Shown: piece after piece, positions 17,592 through 26,761 of the stretch
How the letters are laid out: each line of letters starts with the position of its first letter
Numbering within the stretch: the first letter of the stretch is position 1
NCBI RefSeq assembly: GCF_028746185.1
Contig: NZ_JAQIVH010000003.1
Location: 434,001 to 498,000 of the forward strand
Length of the DNA: 64,000 nucleotides
Source of the DNA: Paenibacillus_E qinlingensis
GTDB lineage: Bacteria; Bacillota; Bacilli; Paenibacillales; NBRC-103111
Direction of reading: 5' to 3'
Program-made: the position numbers and the translations under genes
Notes under the pieces: model-generated
What the model saw: only the letters and a program-made list of their open reading frames with translations
What the model was told of the DNA's origin: nothing
Database searches by the model: none

Positions 17592-18851
17592 ATGACGATG
17601 AATGACCATTATGAACCAATCGAGGTGACTTTGATGCCCATGCAGCGATTCAATCTGATACCCTTGCAGGAAGCGATTGATTTACTCGGTGTTAGCCGTT
17701 CGACCTTTGACCGGTGGCGTAAATTAAAGCAACTTCCTTTTGTGAAAATTGGCAAAGAGATCTTAATTGATAAGATAGAATTAGAGCAATGGGTTCGTCT
17801 CCATGCGGTTAGTCTACAGAATCCTGTATTTACAGCAGGCGCATCATCTACCGTATCTACGCAAGAAAGCCCAACGTTAACGGTTGGTTATCAGAGTGGA
17901 ACAGCTCATATGTGGACATCTCTCATCATGAAGGAGCTAGGTTGGTTGGAAGAAGAGCTTGCCGCAGCCAATCCAAGTCGTGTGGTTCAGGTGAAATGGT
18001 TCGACGGTGCTAACGGTGCGGTGCTTCTGCAAGGGATGATAGGCGGGAGCATTCAGATTGCGTCGTTGGGAGACTATCCGATTGTCCTTGGTGCTTCGCT
18101 GCGTCAGACGTTCCCCGCTTTTAATCCTGTTCTTATCGCTTTTGATGGCAAAACGTCCGGTGGACAAGGGATATCGCTCATTTTGCGCAAAGGACTGGAG
18201 CCTAGTGATATTTCTGAAATTTGCAGTTGGTCACTGACATCGGCCGCACAATCGAGTGCAGGTAGACGGTTATCCAAGCTGCTCCAATCATTAGGAGGCA
18301 ACGAAAATCACATTATTCACAAAGAGATGGATGAGAGTATGGCGGGGATTGTAAAACGGAAGATCGCAGGATGTGCGATGTGGGAGCCTTATATCTCGTT
18401 GGTGAACTATCACGGAGTCGGCAGCGTGCTTTTTCAAGAAGGGATTGGGGAAGATTACCTGACGGGCGTCGTCGCAGACGAGAGGTGGGTTCATCATCAT
18501 GAAGGAGATACCATCGCTTATTTGAAAGCACATCTCCGCGTACACGAATTTATTCGCAAGGATCCCGATGCAGCGGCAGAGCTGATTACCCGAATTAAAG
18601 GAATCCCGGTGGAGATTGCCGTTGCCATTATGACCAAAGTCAGATGGGACGCCTCATTTTATACCAAAGATATGAATTCGCTCGTACAGCTACATCAAGA
18701 GAATGATGCTGTTCACACGTCCACATTGTCCAAAATACAGGACATTCGTTGGAATGGCGACTATTTACAGCAAGCGATTAAGGCTTTAAAGCTACCTCAA
18801 TTGGATTGTCATCCGTTAGAGGGAGATTGGTCAGCTGAACAATTGTACTAA
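17592..18851 (+). CDS. Putative regulator: excisionase-type HTH fused to an SsuA/NMT1-like binding domain
   Basis: A 419-residue protein with no signal peptide. Residues about 20-73 form a MerR/excisionase-type winged HTH (PLQEAIDLLGVSRSTFDRWR, then KIGKEILIDKIELEQW). Residues about 93-410 resemble a sulfonate/nitrate substrate-binding protein (LTVGYQSGTAHMWTSLIMKE; IQIASLGDYPIVLG; GCAMWEPYISLV). The architecture suggests a cytoplasmic one-component regulator that senses the substrate of the divergent sulfonate-type operon, whose start lies 134 bases away on the other strand. The start could also be ATG 17634, which has GAGGTGA close upstream. The family is inferred from motifs; regulation is inferred from context. 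Confidence 0.8.
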   Translation: MTMNDHYEPIEVTLMPMQRFNLIPLQEAIDLLGVSRSTFDRWRKLKQLPFVKIGKEILIDKIELEQWVRLHAVSLQNPVFTAGASSTVSTQESPTLTVGYQSGTAHMWTSLIMKELGWLEEELAAANPSRVVQVKWFDGANGAVLLQGMIGGSIQIASLGDYPIVLGASLRQTFPAFNPVLIAFDGKTSGGQGISLILRKGLEPSDISEICSWSLTSAAQSSAGRRLSKLLQSLGGNENHIIHKEMDESMAGIVKRKIAGCAMWEPYISLVNYHGVGSVLFQEGIGEDYLTGVVADERWVHHHEGDTIAYLKAHLRVHEFIRKDPDAAAELITRIKGIPVEIAVAIMTKVRWDASFYTKDMNSLVQLHQENDAVHTSTLSKIQDIRWNGDYLQQAIKALKLPQLDCHPLEGDWSAEQLY

Positions 18852-18904
18852 AAGTGTTCGGTTTCACTTCCAATCCTTTTCGGTATATAGTAAAGAAATG
18901 ATGG

Positions 18905-20995
18905 ATGTGGAAGGGAGCTACGAAGAAGATCATGCGCATGACAATGACGACCACTATGACCGAAGAACAACAAGGTATCTTTCCAGCCGTCTGCCCTCTG
19001 GACTGTCCAGATCAGTGCGGTTTACTGCTTCATAAACAAGATGGGAAGATTGTTAAAATAGAAGGAGATCCCGATCACCCCGTGACACAGGGAGCTATTT
19101 GTAATAAAGTTCGCAACATGACGGCACGTATTTACGATGATAAAAGGCTGCAGTATCCCATGAAACGTGTCGGCCCCAAGGGGGAAGAGGCCTCTTTCCA
19201 GCGGATTACCTGGGATGAGGCATTGGACACCATCACGAGTCGCTGGAAAGAATTGATTGCCTCGGAAGGTCCAGAGTCCATATTGCCTTATAGTTTCTAT
19301 GGCAATATGGGACGGATAGGGACAGAAGGCATGGATCGTCGCTTCTTCCATCGGATGGGAGCCAGCCGCCTGCTGTATTCGATTTGCGAATCAGCTGGCA
19401 CCGAGGGTTATAAATATACGATGGGCGGCAGCTATGGGACGGATCCTGAGGATACGGTGCACGCGAAGCTGATCATCATGTGGGGCATCAATGCGGTCAG
19501 CACGAATATGCATCAGGTGATGCTGGCAGAGAAAGCTCGCAAAAACGGTGCGCAAATCATCGTCATTGATGCGCATAAGAACCAAACAGGCCGCTGGGCG
19601 GACTGGTTCATTCCTATTTTGCCGGGAACGGACGCGGCTCTGGCACTTGGCATGATGCACATTCTGTTCGCTGAGGGGATGACGGATGAGGCATTCCTGC
19701 GAGAGTACACGCTAGGGTATGAGGAGCTTAGAGCACACGTGCAGCAGTATGATCCGGCCAGCGTTTCTGAGATTACAGGTGTACCAGTAGAGGATATTTA
19801 TCGTCTTGCTCGTTTATATGGTGAGACATCTCCTTCCTTTATTCGTATAGGAAATGGGATTCAGCACCACGATAACGGTGGCATGTGCGTACGGACGATT
19901 GCTTGCTTGCCAGCACTAACCGGACAGTGGCTGCATCAAGGCGGCGGCGCTATTAAAGGAAATGGCGCTTATTTGGAGCATAATTTACCGGCCTTGCAGC
20001 GACCGGATTTACGTACGAAGGAAGCACGCCAAATCAATATGAACCTGCTTGGCAGTGCCTTGCTCGAGCTAGATCCGCCCATCCATGCGCTGTATGTTTA
20101 TAATTCCAACCCAGCGTTGGTCGCACCCCATGCAAATAAAGTGAAGGAAGGACTGGAGCGAGAGGATTTATTCACCGTCGTGCATGATCTGTTCCTAACG
20201 GAAACAGCTAAGTATGCGGATATTGTGCTGCCAGCGACGTCCTCTTTTGAAAATACAGACTTCTATCGCTCCTATTGGCATCACTATGTGCATCTTCAGC
20301 TGCCAGTGATTGCGCCTTATGGCGAGAGCAAAGCGAATGTAGACGTGTTCCGACTTCTTGCTTCGATGATGGGCTACGAGGATGAAGCGCTGCGGGACAG
20401 CGACGAGGACATGGTTCGTCAGGCTTTGAATCACCCTGGCAATCCAGCTTTAGCTGACATATCGTTCGATGCTTTGTTGGAGGGGGGATTCATGAAAGCA
20501 GCGACCATACCCTTATTTCCTGGAAAGCTTCGGACACCTAGTGGCAAAATCGAACTATACTCCGCCGACATGGCGAGTAATGGGTTCCCAGCGCTTCCAA
20601 CGTATGTGCCGCTTGCTGAGACTAGTGATTTGCCATTTATGTTCATTCCGGCGCCGAATCATAACTTCTTGAATTCAACTTTTGCCCATAATGAGAAGCA
20701 TGTCCGCATGGAGAAAATACCGAAGTTGCATATGCATGAAGACGATGCATCGGCTTTGGGCTTGTCCAGCGGGGATCTCGCACGGGTGTGGAACGAGCGC
20801 GGCGAGTGCGAGTTGGTCGTTATGGCTGGTCGCGATGTGCAGCGGGGGGTAGTTGTCAGTCAAGGGCTATGGGCTGATACGCCCGGCAGCAAAACGCGCG
20901 TGAATGTCCTGACACCAGATCGCGTGGCGGATATGGGCGGTGGAGCGACCTTTTTCTCGGGAAGGGTAGGCGTGGAAAAACGGAGTGGAGCTTGA
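18905..20995 (+). CDS. Molybdopterin-dependent oxidoreductase (formate dehydrogenase/DMSO reductase superfamily)
   Basis: A ~696-residue cytoplasmic molybdenum bis-MGD enzyme. The N-terminal cysteine motif CPLDCPDQC followed by a fourth Cys in GAICNK binds a [4Fe-4S] cluster. Molybdopterin-binding regions follow (MWGINAVSTNMHQVMLAEKA; VIDAHKNQTGRWADWFIPIL; ALYVYNSNPALVAPH), and the C-terminal molybdopterin dinucleotide domain contains FNHN-type residues (PAPNHNFLNSTFAHNEKH). No Tat signal is present. It resembles the Bacillus YyaE group, of unknown substrate. The start is uncertain: AAGGGAG at 18910 suits neither the ATG at 18905 nor that at 18932 well. Confidence 0.88.
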   Translation: MWKGATKKIMRMTMTTTMTEEQQGIFPAVCPLDCPDQCGLLLHKQDGKIVKIEGDPDHPVTQGAICNKVRNMTARIYDDKRLQYPMKRVGPKGEEASFQRITWDEALDTITSRWKELIASEGPESILPYSFYGNMGRIGTEGMDRRFFHRMGASRLLYSICESAGTEGYKYTMGGSYGTDPEDTVHAKLIIMWGINAVSTNMHQVMLAEKARKNGAQIIVIDAHKNQTGRWADWFIPILPGTDAALALGMMHILFAEGMTDEAFLREYTLGYEELRAHVQQYDPASVSEITGVPVEDIYRLARLYGETSPSFIRIGNGIQHHDNGGMCVRTIACLPALTGQWLHQGGGAIKGNGAYLEHNLPALQRPDLRTKEARQINMNLLGSALLELDPPIHALYVYNSNPALVAPHANKVKEGLEREDLFTVVHDLFLTETAKYADIVLPATSSFENTDFYRSYWHHYVHLQLPVIAPYGESKANVDVFRLLASMMGYEDEALRDSDEDMVRQALNHPGNPALADISFDALLEGGFMKAATIPLFPGKLRTPSGKIELYSADMASNGFPALPTYVPLAETSDLPFMFIPAPNHNFLNSTFAHNEKHVRMEKIPKLHMHEDDASALGLSSGDLARVWNERGECELVVMAGRDVQRGVVVSQGLWADTPGSKTRVNVLTPDRVADMGGGATFFSGRVGVEKRSGA

Positions 20996-21042
20996 ACGTT
21001 TGGGCGCTTGGGGGCATACGCTACATCAGGAGATGATGACTT

Positions 21043-21276
21043 ATGCCTATTCAACAAAAAGCTTATGCCTTAATCGGGAGGCCTGTTGGTATTTCCCTGA
21101 TGGATGGTACCGGGGTATCCGGCATTCTGTGCAGTGTACAAGGCGGCTCGATCTACGTCATTGAGTATTTATACCATACGCAATTCGCGACGAAGCATTA
21201 TACGTTTAATCAGGTGAGAGATATTTTGCCGTACCCGCAATGTCCGCAGCCGTATACGCCACAGCCTTTGTACTAA
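21043..21276 (+). CDS. Small conserved-looking protein, possible Sm/SH3-like barrel
   Basis: A 77-residue protein with a good ribosome binding site (CAGGAGATGATG) before the ATG. Alternating hydrophobic strands (GRPVGISLMDGTGVSGILCS, then GSIYVIEYLY) and a proline- and tyrosine-rich tail (PYPQCPQPYTPQPLY) suggest a small beta-barrel. It is followed by a strong terminator, supporting a real transcript. Function unknown. It differs from, but has a similar pattern to, the small protein at 60286-60549. Confidence 0.65.
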   Translation: MPIQQKAYALIGRPVGISLMDGTGVSGILCSVQGGSIYVIEYLYHTQFATKHYTFNQVRDILPYPQCPQPYTPQPLY

Positions 21277-21308
21277 GTGGTAGAGAATATAACTGGACTT
21301 GAACACCT

Positions 21309-21335
21309 AACCGATCCTTTTGGATCGGTTTTTTT
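21309..21335 (+). terminator. Rho-independent terminator
   Basis: A 9-bp stem AACCGATCC/GGATCGGTT with a four-base loop is followed by TTTTT. It closes the small-protein transcript just before the tandem array. Confidence 0.92.
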
Positions 21336-21930
21336 GTGCGCAAGGGCATTCCGCCGCCGGCGGTCGTACGCTAGCGCACAAAAATTGTGCGCAAGGGCAG
21401 TCCCGCCGCTGGCGGTCGCACGCTAGCGCACAAGAATTGTGCGCAAGGGCAATCCGCCGCCGGCAGCGGCACGCTAGCGCACAAAAATTGTGCGCAAGAG
21501 CAGTCCCGCGGCGGCGGTCGCACGCTAGCGCACAAAAATTGTGCGCAAGAGCAGTCCCGCGCCTGGCGGCCGCACGCTAGCGCACAATAATTGTGCGCAA
21601 GGGCAATCCACCGCTGGCGGTCGCACGCTAGCGCACAAAAATTGTGCGCAAGAGCAGTTCGCCGCTGGCAGCGGCACGCTAGCGCACAAAAATTGTGCGC
21701 AAGAGCAATCCACCGCCGGCAGTCGCACGCTAGCGCACAAAAATTGTGCGCAAGAGCAATCCGCCGCCGGTAGCGGCACGCTAGCGCACAATAATTGTGC
21801 GCAAGGGCAATCCACCCGCTGGCGGTCGTACGCTAGCGCACAAAAAATGTGCGCAAGAGCAATCCGCCGCCGGCAGTCGCACGCTAGCGCACAAAAATTG
21901 TGCGCAAGAGCAATCCACCGCTGGCAATCG
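21336..21930. repeat. Tandem array of eleven full and one partial palindromic 51-52-bp units
   Basis: Units begin with GTGCGCAAG at 21336, 21387, 21439, 21490, 21541, 21593, 21644, 21695, 21746, 21797, 21849 and 21900. Each ends CACGCTAGCGCACAA. The junction between units is the palindrome GCGCACAAAAATTGTGCGC, and each unit also has GTGCGC at its start and GCGCAC at its end with a GC-rich core (CCGCCGGCGG-like), so alternative hairpins are possible. Cores vary by a few bases. Open frames through it are composition artefacts. Function unknown. Confidence 0.95.
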
Positions 21931-22028
21931 CCTCGATAGAGGTTTTTTCCTGCGAAATCCTAATTTATCCACTCCCTCACCTAAATAAATGACAATTCAA
22001 TTGTGGAGAAAGCGAGTATGATCAAATT

Positions 22029-22042
22029 TGTATACGCTTTCA
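22029..22042 (+). promoter_or_regulatory. Near-consensus cre site upstream of the S-layer-anchored beta-helix gene
   Basis: TGTATACGCTTTCA matches the CcpA cre consensus TGWAANCGNTNWCA at all but one position. It lies 28 bases upstream of the start codon, a position suited to catabolite repression. Confidence 0.5.
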
Positions 22043-22069
22043 ATATGACGGATAAGGAGTTTTGCTGGA

Positions 22070-25000
22070 ATGAAATTTCATCTTTTCAAAAGTAAGATAG
22101 CCATTATGTTGATTTTTTCAATGCTATTCTCAATGATATTGCTTCCTACGGCTGGTATGGCAGCTGTGGATCCTGAAGTGGTTGTGAGCACGTTGCCTCC
22201 TTCAGCAGATGGTGCGATCCATTGGAAGACACCGGATATCGAGGTGCCATCTGTATTAAATACGGTCTATGATAAAAAAAATGGATCAACAGATGGGCTA
22301 TTCAGTGTCTCAACCAGCAGTACGCAAAAGAAACAAATGTACTTTAAGTTTGATGTATCGAATGCAGCAGATCTCAGCTATAAATACATCCTGCAGGTTT
22401 CTGCTAAATTAGGAAGCGGCCTGACCACAGCGGATTTGCAAGTCTTCGGATTAACCGATAATTCATGGCAGGAGAGCACGTTCACATGGAATAATGCGAC
22501 AGCTCTACAAAAGGATCTATCACTAATGGAGCAGGTAGGTCAATTTACGATAACGACTCTTAATGGGGTTAAACCTATTTATCATGATATTGACGTCTCT
22601 GATTACGTAAGACGACATTTAGCGGATGGAGTGGTAAGTTTTGTAGTCGCAGATGCCTTGGTAACAGGCAAATCCGTTAATCTGTATTCCAAAGATAATA
22701 CTTCAGTCTCTAATCCGGAAACGCAGCTTCTTGTGAAACGTGTTGTACAAAGCGACACCACCCCACCGCAATGGCCTAATGGGGCTGTCTTGAATTCGAT
22801 CAATCTAGGGACAGACTTCGTCCAACTAGCTTGGCCAGCGGCAACAGATGATAGCGCAGTTTCGAATTATAAGATTTATCAAAACGACATGTTACTTCAA
22901 ACCGTTGTTGGCAGTACCTACTACACAGCGCAAGGCTTAAGCCCTTCAACAAATGTTACCTATGCTGTCTACGCGGGAGATGTTGCTGGGAACTATACCA
23001 CGCTGCCTCTAACCTACAGCACGACAACGTTAGCTGCTCCTGTGACTCCAATTCCTGTAGTCGAAGTGAATGCTAGCAGCAGTGATGGGAATGTGGAGAG
23101 CAACACATTAGATAACAACTTATACAGTCGCTGGTCAGCATCAGGTGATGGTCAGTATATTATGTTTGATTTAGGTCAATCCAAACGAATTGGCTATGTA
23201 GGTATCGCTTTTTATAAAGGTGATTTACGTTCTACACGGCTTGATATTGAGACCTCTAATGATGCATTAACATGGACAAATGTATTTAGTGGAAACAGTC
23301 GTATGATCACAGCGAATATGCAGGCTTTTGATATACCAGATACGGATGCTCGTTTCGTTCGAATTATTGGGCATGGAAACTCAGATGGCAGCACGTTTAC
23401 CAGCTTAACAGATGTGATGATCTATGCACCCTATGTGACTGGTGATACACCGGTTGCTATCGTTCCGAATATTACACCTACTGCACCTCCAGGTGCGGTT
23501 CCTTTCACCAAAGCCGGTTTAACGAACCCAGATGGCACGGAACACGTGCTGCATACACCGAATCCTGTCACAGGTGCAACAATTAATGTAACTAGTTATG
23601 GGGCAGATCCTGCAGATAATGGGAATGATGATCGTGTTGCGATTCAAAATGCTATCAATGCTGCTTCCCCAGGGGACGAAGTTTACCTGCCAAACGGTGT
23701 GTATAACCTAATCACTTCGCCTGATGGATTTGTGAATTTGAAGCTGAAGTCCGGCGTGAATTTACGGGGACAAAGTGAAGAAGAAACCATACTGAAATCG
23801 AGTATCGATGATATTAAAAATAGTTCGGTTGTGAAGTCGTCAAGTCAACACGACATTTTGGTTTCTAACTTGACGATCTCTTCAACGTGGAATCGCTCGT
23901 TTTCACTTGAGCATGCTACAAATAACCCAGAGGCTGGGGGGCCGGATAGCAGCATTGCTATTGCCAACTACGGAGATACACCGTCCTATAACGTGACGAT
24001 TGATCATGTTACTGTTGAGCGTTTTAGACGAATGGCTATCCGTATTGAGAACAGTCATGATGTTGTTGTTCGCCACAGCACCTTCCGTAATGCAACGGAT
24101 CTAGGCGGAGGCGGAGCGGGGTACGGAACTTCCATACAAGGTATGCCGAAGGTGGATCGACTTGGTTTTGACAATGATACGTATTGGAATGTGGTTGAGG
24201 ATTCTACTTTTGAAGGCCCTTATTTGCGACATGGTTCTCTGATTCAAAATGTTGCACACAACAATACGCTACGTAACAATCGTTACATCAGAACCAAACT
24301 AGATGCTATAGACCTTCACGGTGAGTTGGAGTACTTGAACGAAGTATATGGAAATACCATCGAGGATATTTGGACTGGCGGTGGAGTTGGCCTTGGGAAT
24401 ACAGGGGGAACGGCACCTACGAATCACAGCAAATCCGGCCCTAAGAATCATATCCATGACAACATCATTCGCAATTCGCGGGAAGGCATTGTTGTCACCA
24501 TGGGCACACCAGAAACATTAATTGAGAACAATGTGATTGAAAATACGACATCCGTAGTGAATGCGGCAGGCATTAATATTCTGAATGGGCCGGGCACACG
24601 CATTATCAATAACACGATTCGCAATAATACGGCGACAGACTACTGGGGCATTTTGCTTGAACACGATAATGGTGACCTGAACGCTAATTATGTGGGAGCT
24701 GGAGACCCTCAGAACGTAGAAATTGTAGGGAATATCATTACTGGAAATTCAAATGGGATTCGATTGCAGGCAGGGACTAACATTCATGTGAGTAAAAATA
24801 TCTTGAACAATCTGGGGACGAATTATGATAAGGCTGTTGGCGTAACGGCAACGGAAGTATGGCCTTCAACGGACAATACGTTAAGTGGCTTGGGAATCAG
24901 CGCAGGAACATTAAGTCCAACATTTGATGCGGCTACAACAGCTTATACATCAATTTTGCCAGATGGTATAAGTGAGATTCTTATTACGCCAACAACGAAT

Positions 25001-26683
25001 AACAGCGGAGCTAAAGTGACTGTGAATGGGGCGACTATCGTAAGTGGCTCGACTTCCAATGCGATTCAACTTCAAGCAGGTGACAATGTTATTGAGATTG
25101 TAGTTGCCGCAGAAGATTTATCGACGAAAACCTATCAATTGACAGTTACACGTGTTTTATCAACAAATAATAATTTAAGCAACCTAGCCCTCAGCGCAGG
25201 AACATTAAGTCCCACATTCGATGCTGAGACAACGGAGTATACATCGAATGTATCAAACGGGGTAACTGAAATTCAAGTAACACCGACGGTAGCGAACAGT
25301 GCGACAGTGAGCGTGAATGGAAACGAGGTCGTAAGTGGCTCGGCTTCCACTGCGATTCAACTACAAGTAGGTGACAATGTCATTGCAATTGTAGTTACCT
25401 CAGAAAATCTTTTGACGAAGACATATCGTCTGAAAGTAACTAGAGATCATAGTTCATCAAGTTCATCATCAGCTGGCAGTAATCCGCCAAGTAACGCTTC
25501 AGATAGCCTGAAAGCCAAGACCACAGAGGTTGATGGCAAAACCGTGGCAACAGCAACATTAGATGAAAAGACGCTGGATACTATTTTAAAAGCACAAGGG
25601 GAAGGTTCGATTACGATTGTGGTGGATTCGCCAAGCGATGTAGGGCAGGTACAGCTAACGTTGAGTCATCAAGCTCTGCAAAAGCTGAGCGGCATCCCAT
25701 CCGCGACGATTGAAACGGAAATTGGAAGCGTGAAACTCCCACTCAACCAATTGAATGTGTCTCAATTTGCTTCACAGCTAGGGGATAAACCAGAAAACGT
25801 TCAGATCCAAGTCAATATTAGTAAGAACGAGAACGCTTCGGCGCAGGCAAATGCTGCAGGATTCAAAGTCGTGTACGCGATCGATTTTAGCATGAAGGCA
25901 GTCGTAGGAGGTGGGAAATCAGCAACGATTTCCAGTTTCAGCTCCTATGTACCGTATACCGTACAGGTAGATCCAACAATCAAAGAACGCAATCTTGCAG
26001 CCGTTATAGTAGTCAAAGATGAGCAAGGGAATACGACCTATGAACCTGTGCCACTTACGATGAAATCCGGAGAGGTGACTCTGTATAGTCATTCGAATGA
26101 AACGTTCCTGTTGATTGAAAATAATATTTCGTTTAAGGATACGAATAAGCATTGGGCAAAAGATGGCATTGAGCGAATGGCGAATAAATGGCTCGTTCAA
26201 GGTGTTTCCAAAGAGGAATTCCGTCCAGATCAACCGATCACACGTGCAGAGCTGGCGACACTTCTTACGCGGACACTGGGCATTAAGTCATCGAATGGAA
26301 CAACGACTTTTAAAGATTTGAGCCATAAGGATTGGTTTAATGATTTCGTCCACGCTGCAGTTGAGGGTGGCATCATCACGGGCTATGAAGATGGTACTTT
26401 CCGACCTAATCAGACGATTACACGTGAGGAAATGGCTGTCATGATCGATCGGGCGCTGCAGGCTGCTGGGTATGATGATCAACAAGCAACAGGCAATTTG
26501 CCTGCATTTACGGATCAGAAGCAAATTAAATCATGGTCGGCTGACGCGGTTCGACGTTTAGTTCAACTGCAGTTGATGCAGGGCATGAGCCCCACTTCGT
26601 TTGATCCAGAAAAAGAAGCAACGCGAGCACAAAGTGCAGTGCTGCTGCAACGCTTGTTGCAAATCCTGACGTTTACTAAGTAG
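22070..26683 (+). CDS. S-layer-anchored multidomain beta-helix protein (DNRLRE, FN3, F5/8C, beta-helix, cadherin-like x2, SLH x3)
   Basis: A 1537-residue cell-surface protein. Residues 1-32 are a signal peptide. About 35-225 is a DNRLRE/CBM96-like beta-sandwich (QMYFKFDVSNAADL). About 234-322 is a fibronectin type III domain. About 330-460 is an F5/8C carbohydrate-binding module. About 504-930 is a right-handed beta-helix of the pectate-lyase superfamily (TINVTSYGADPADNGNDDRV, then HDNIIRNSREGIVV repeats). About 934-1124 holds two cadherin-like beta-sandwich repeats, each beginning LSxLxxSAGTLSPTFDA. A Ser-rich linker (1127-1145) and an unassigned domain follow. Residues about 1353-1532 hold three SLH motifs that bind the cell wall polymer. 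AAGGAG precedes the ATG. It is likely to bind or degrade a polysaccharide at the cell surface; the catalytic type is unproven. Confidence 0.88.
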   Translation: MKFHLFKSKIAIMLIFSMLFSMILLPTAGMAAVDPEVVVSTLPPSADGAIHWKTPDIEVPSVLNTVYDKKNGSTDGLFSVSTSSTQKKQMYFKFDVSNAADLSYKYILQVSAKLGSGLTTADLQVFGLTDNSWQESTFTWNNATALQKDLSLMEQVGQFTITTLNGVKPIYHDIDVSDYVRRHLADGVVSFVVADALVTGKSVNLYSKDNTSVSNPETQLLVKRVVQSDTTPPQWPNGAVLNSINLGTDFVQLAWPAATDDSAVSNYKIYQNDMLLQTVVGSTYYTAQGLSPSTNVTYAVYAGDVAGNYTTLPLTYSTTTLAAPVTPIPVVEVNASSSDGNVESNTLDNNLYSRWSASGDGQYIMFDLGQSKRIGYVGIAFYKGDLRSTRLDIETSNDALTWTNVFSGNSRMITANMQAFDIPDTDARFVRIIGHGNSDGSTFTSLTDVMIYAPYVTGDTPVAIVPNITPTAPPGAVPFTKAGLTNPDGTEHVLHTPNPVTGATINVTSYGADPADNGNDDRVAIQNAINAASPGDEVYLPNGVYNLITSPDGFVNLKLKSGVNLRGQSEEETILKSSIDDIKNSSVVKSSSQHDILVSNLTISSTWNRSFSLEHATNNPEAGGPDSSIAIANYGDTPSYNVTIDHVTVERFRRMAIRIENSHDVVVRHSTFRNATDLGGGGAGYGTSIQGMPKVDRLGFDNDTYWNVVEDSTFEGPYLRHGSLIQNVAHNNTLRNNRYIRTKLDAIDLHGELEYLNEVYGNTIEDIWTGGGVGLGNTGGTAPTNHSKSGPKNHIHDNIIRNSREGIVVTMGTPETLIENNVIENTTSVVNAAGINILNGPGTRIINNTIRNNTATDYWGILLEHDNGDLNANYVGAGDPQNVEIVGNIITGNSNGIRLQAGTNIHVSKNILNNLGTNYDKAVGVTATEVWPSTDNTLSGLGISAGTLSPTFDAATTAYTSILPDGISEILITPTTNNSGAKVTVNGATIVSGSTSNAIQLQAGDNVIEIVVAAEDLSTKTYQLTVTRVLSTNNNLSNLALSAGTLSPTFDAETTEYTSNVSNGVTEIQVTPTVANSATVSVNGNEVVSGSASTAIQLQVGDNVIAIVVTSENLLTKTYRLKVTRDHSSSSSSSAGSNPPSNASDSLKAKTTEVDGKTVATATLDEKTLDTILKAQGEGSITIVVDSPSDVGQVQLTLSHQALQKLSGIPSATIETEIGSVKLPLNQLNVSQFASQLGDKPENVQIQVNISKNENASAQANAAGFKVVYAIDFSMKAVVGGGKSATISSFSSYVPYTVQVDPTIKERNLAAVIVVKDEQGNTTYEPVPLTMKSGEVTLYSHSNETFLLIENNISFKDTNKHWAKDGIERMANKWLVQGVSKEEFRPDQPITRAELATLLTRTLGIKSSNGTTTFKDLSHKDWFNDFVHAAVEGGIITGYEDGTFRPNQTITREEMAVMIDRALQAAGYDDQQATGNLPAFTDQKQIKSWSADAVRRLVQLQLMQGMSPTSFDPEKEATRAQSAVLLQRLLQILTFTK

Positions 26684-26696
26684 GCTAAATGTGAAA

Positions 26697-26744
26697 AAAA
26701 GCTTGATCAAGCCCAGTTCATTACTGGGAATTGATCAAGCTTTT
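26697..26744. terminator. Bidirectional terminator between the SLH protein gene and queF
   Basis: A 14-bp outer stem (AAAAGCTTGATCAA with TTGATCAAGCTTTT) encloses a CCCAG/CTGGG hairpin. T-runs exist on both strands, so it ends both convergent genes. Confidence 0.88.
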
Positions 26745-26761
26745 CTATTTCCGACGGTATC

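Noticed and set aside
21336..21930. CRISPR array
   Set aside because: The whole 51-52-base unit repeats, including the part that would be the spacer; that part is short (about 18 bases), GC-rich and nearly the same in every unit. No cas genes are nearby.
21320..21988. Repetitive proteins encoded through the tandem array on both strands
   Set aside because: The array period and lack of stops create open frames in several registers with repeated Ala/Cys/Gln peptides; none has a ribosome binding site or signal.
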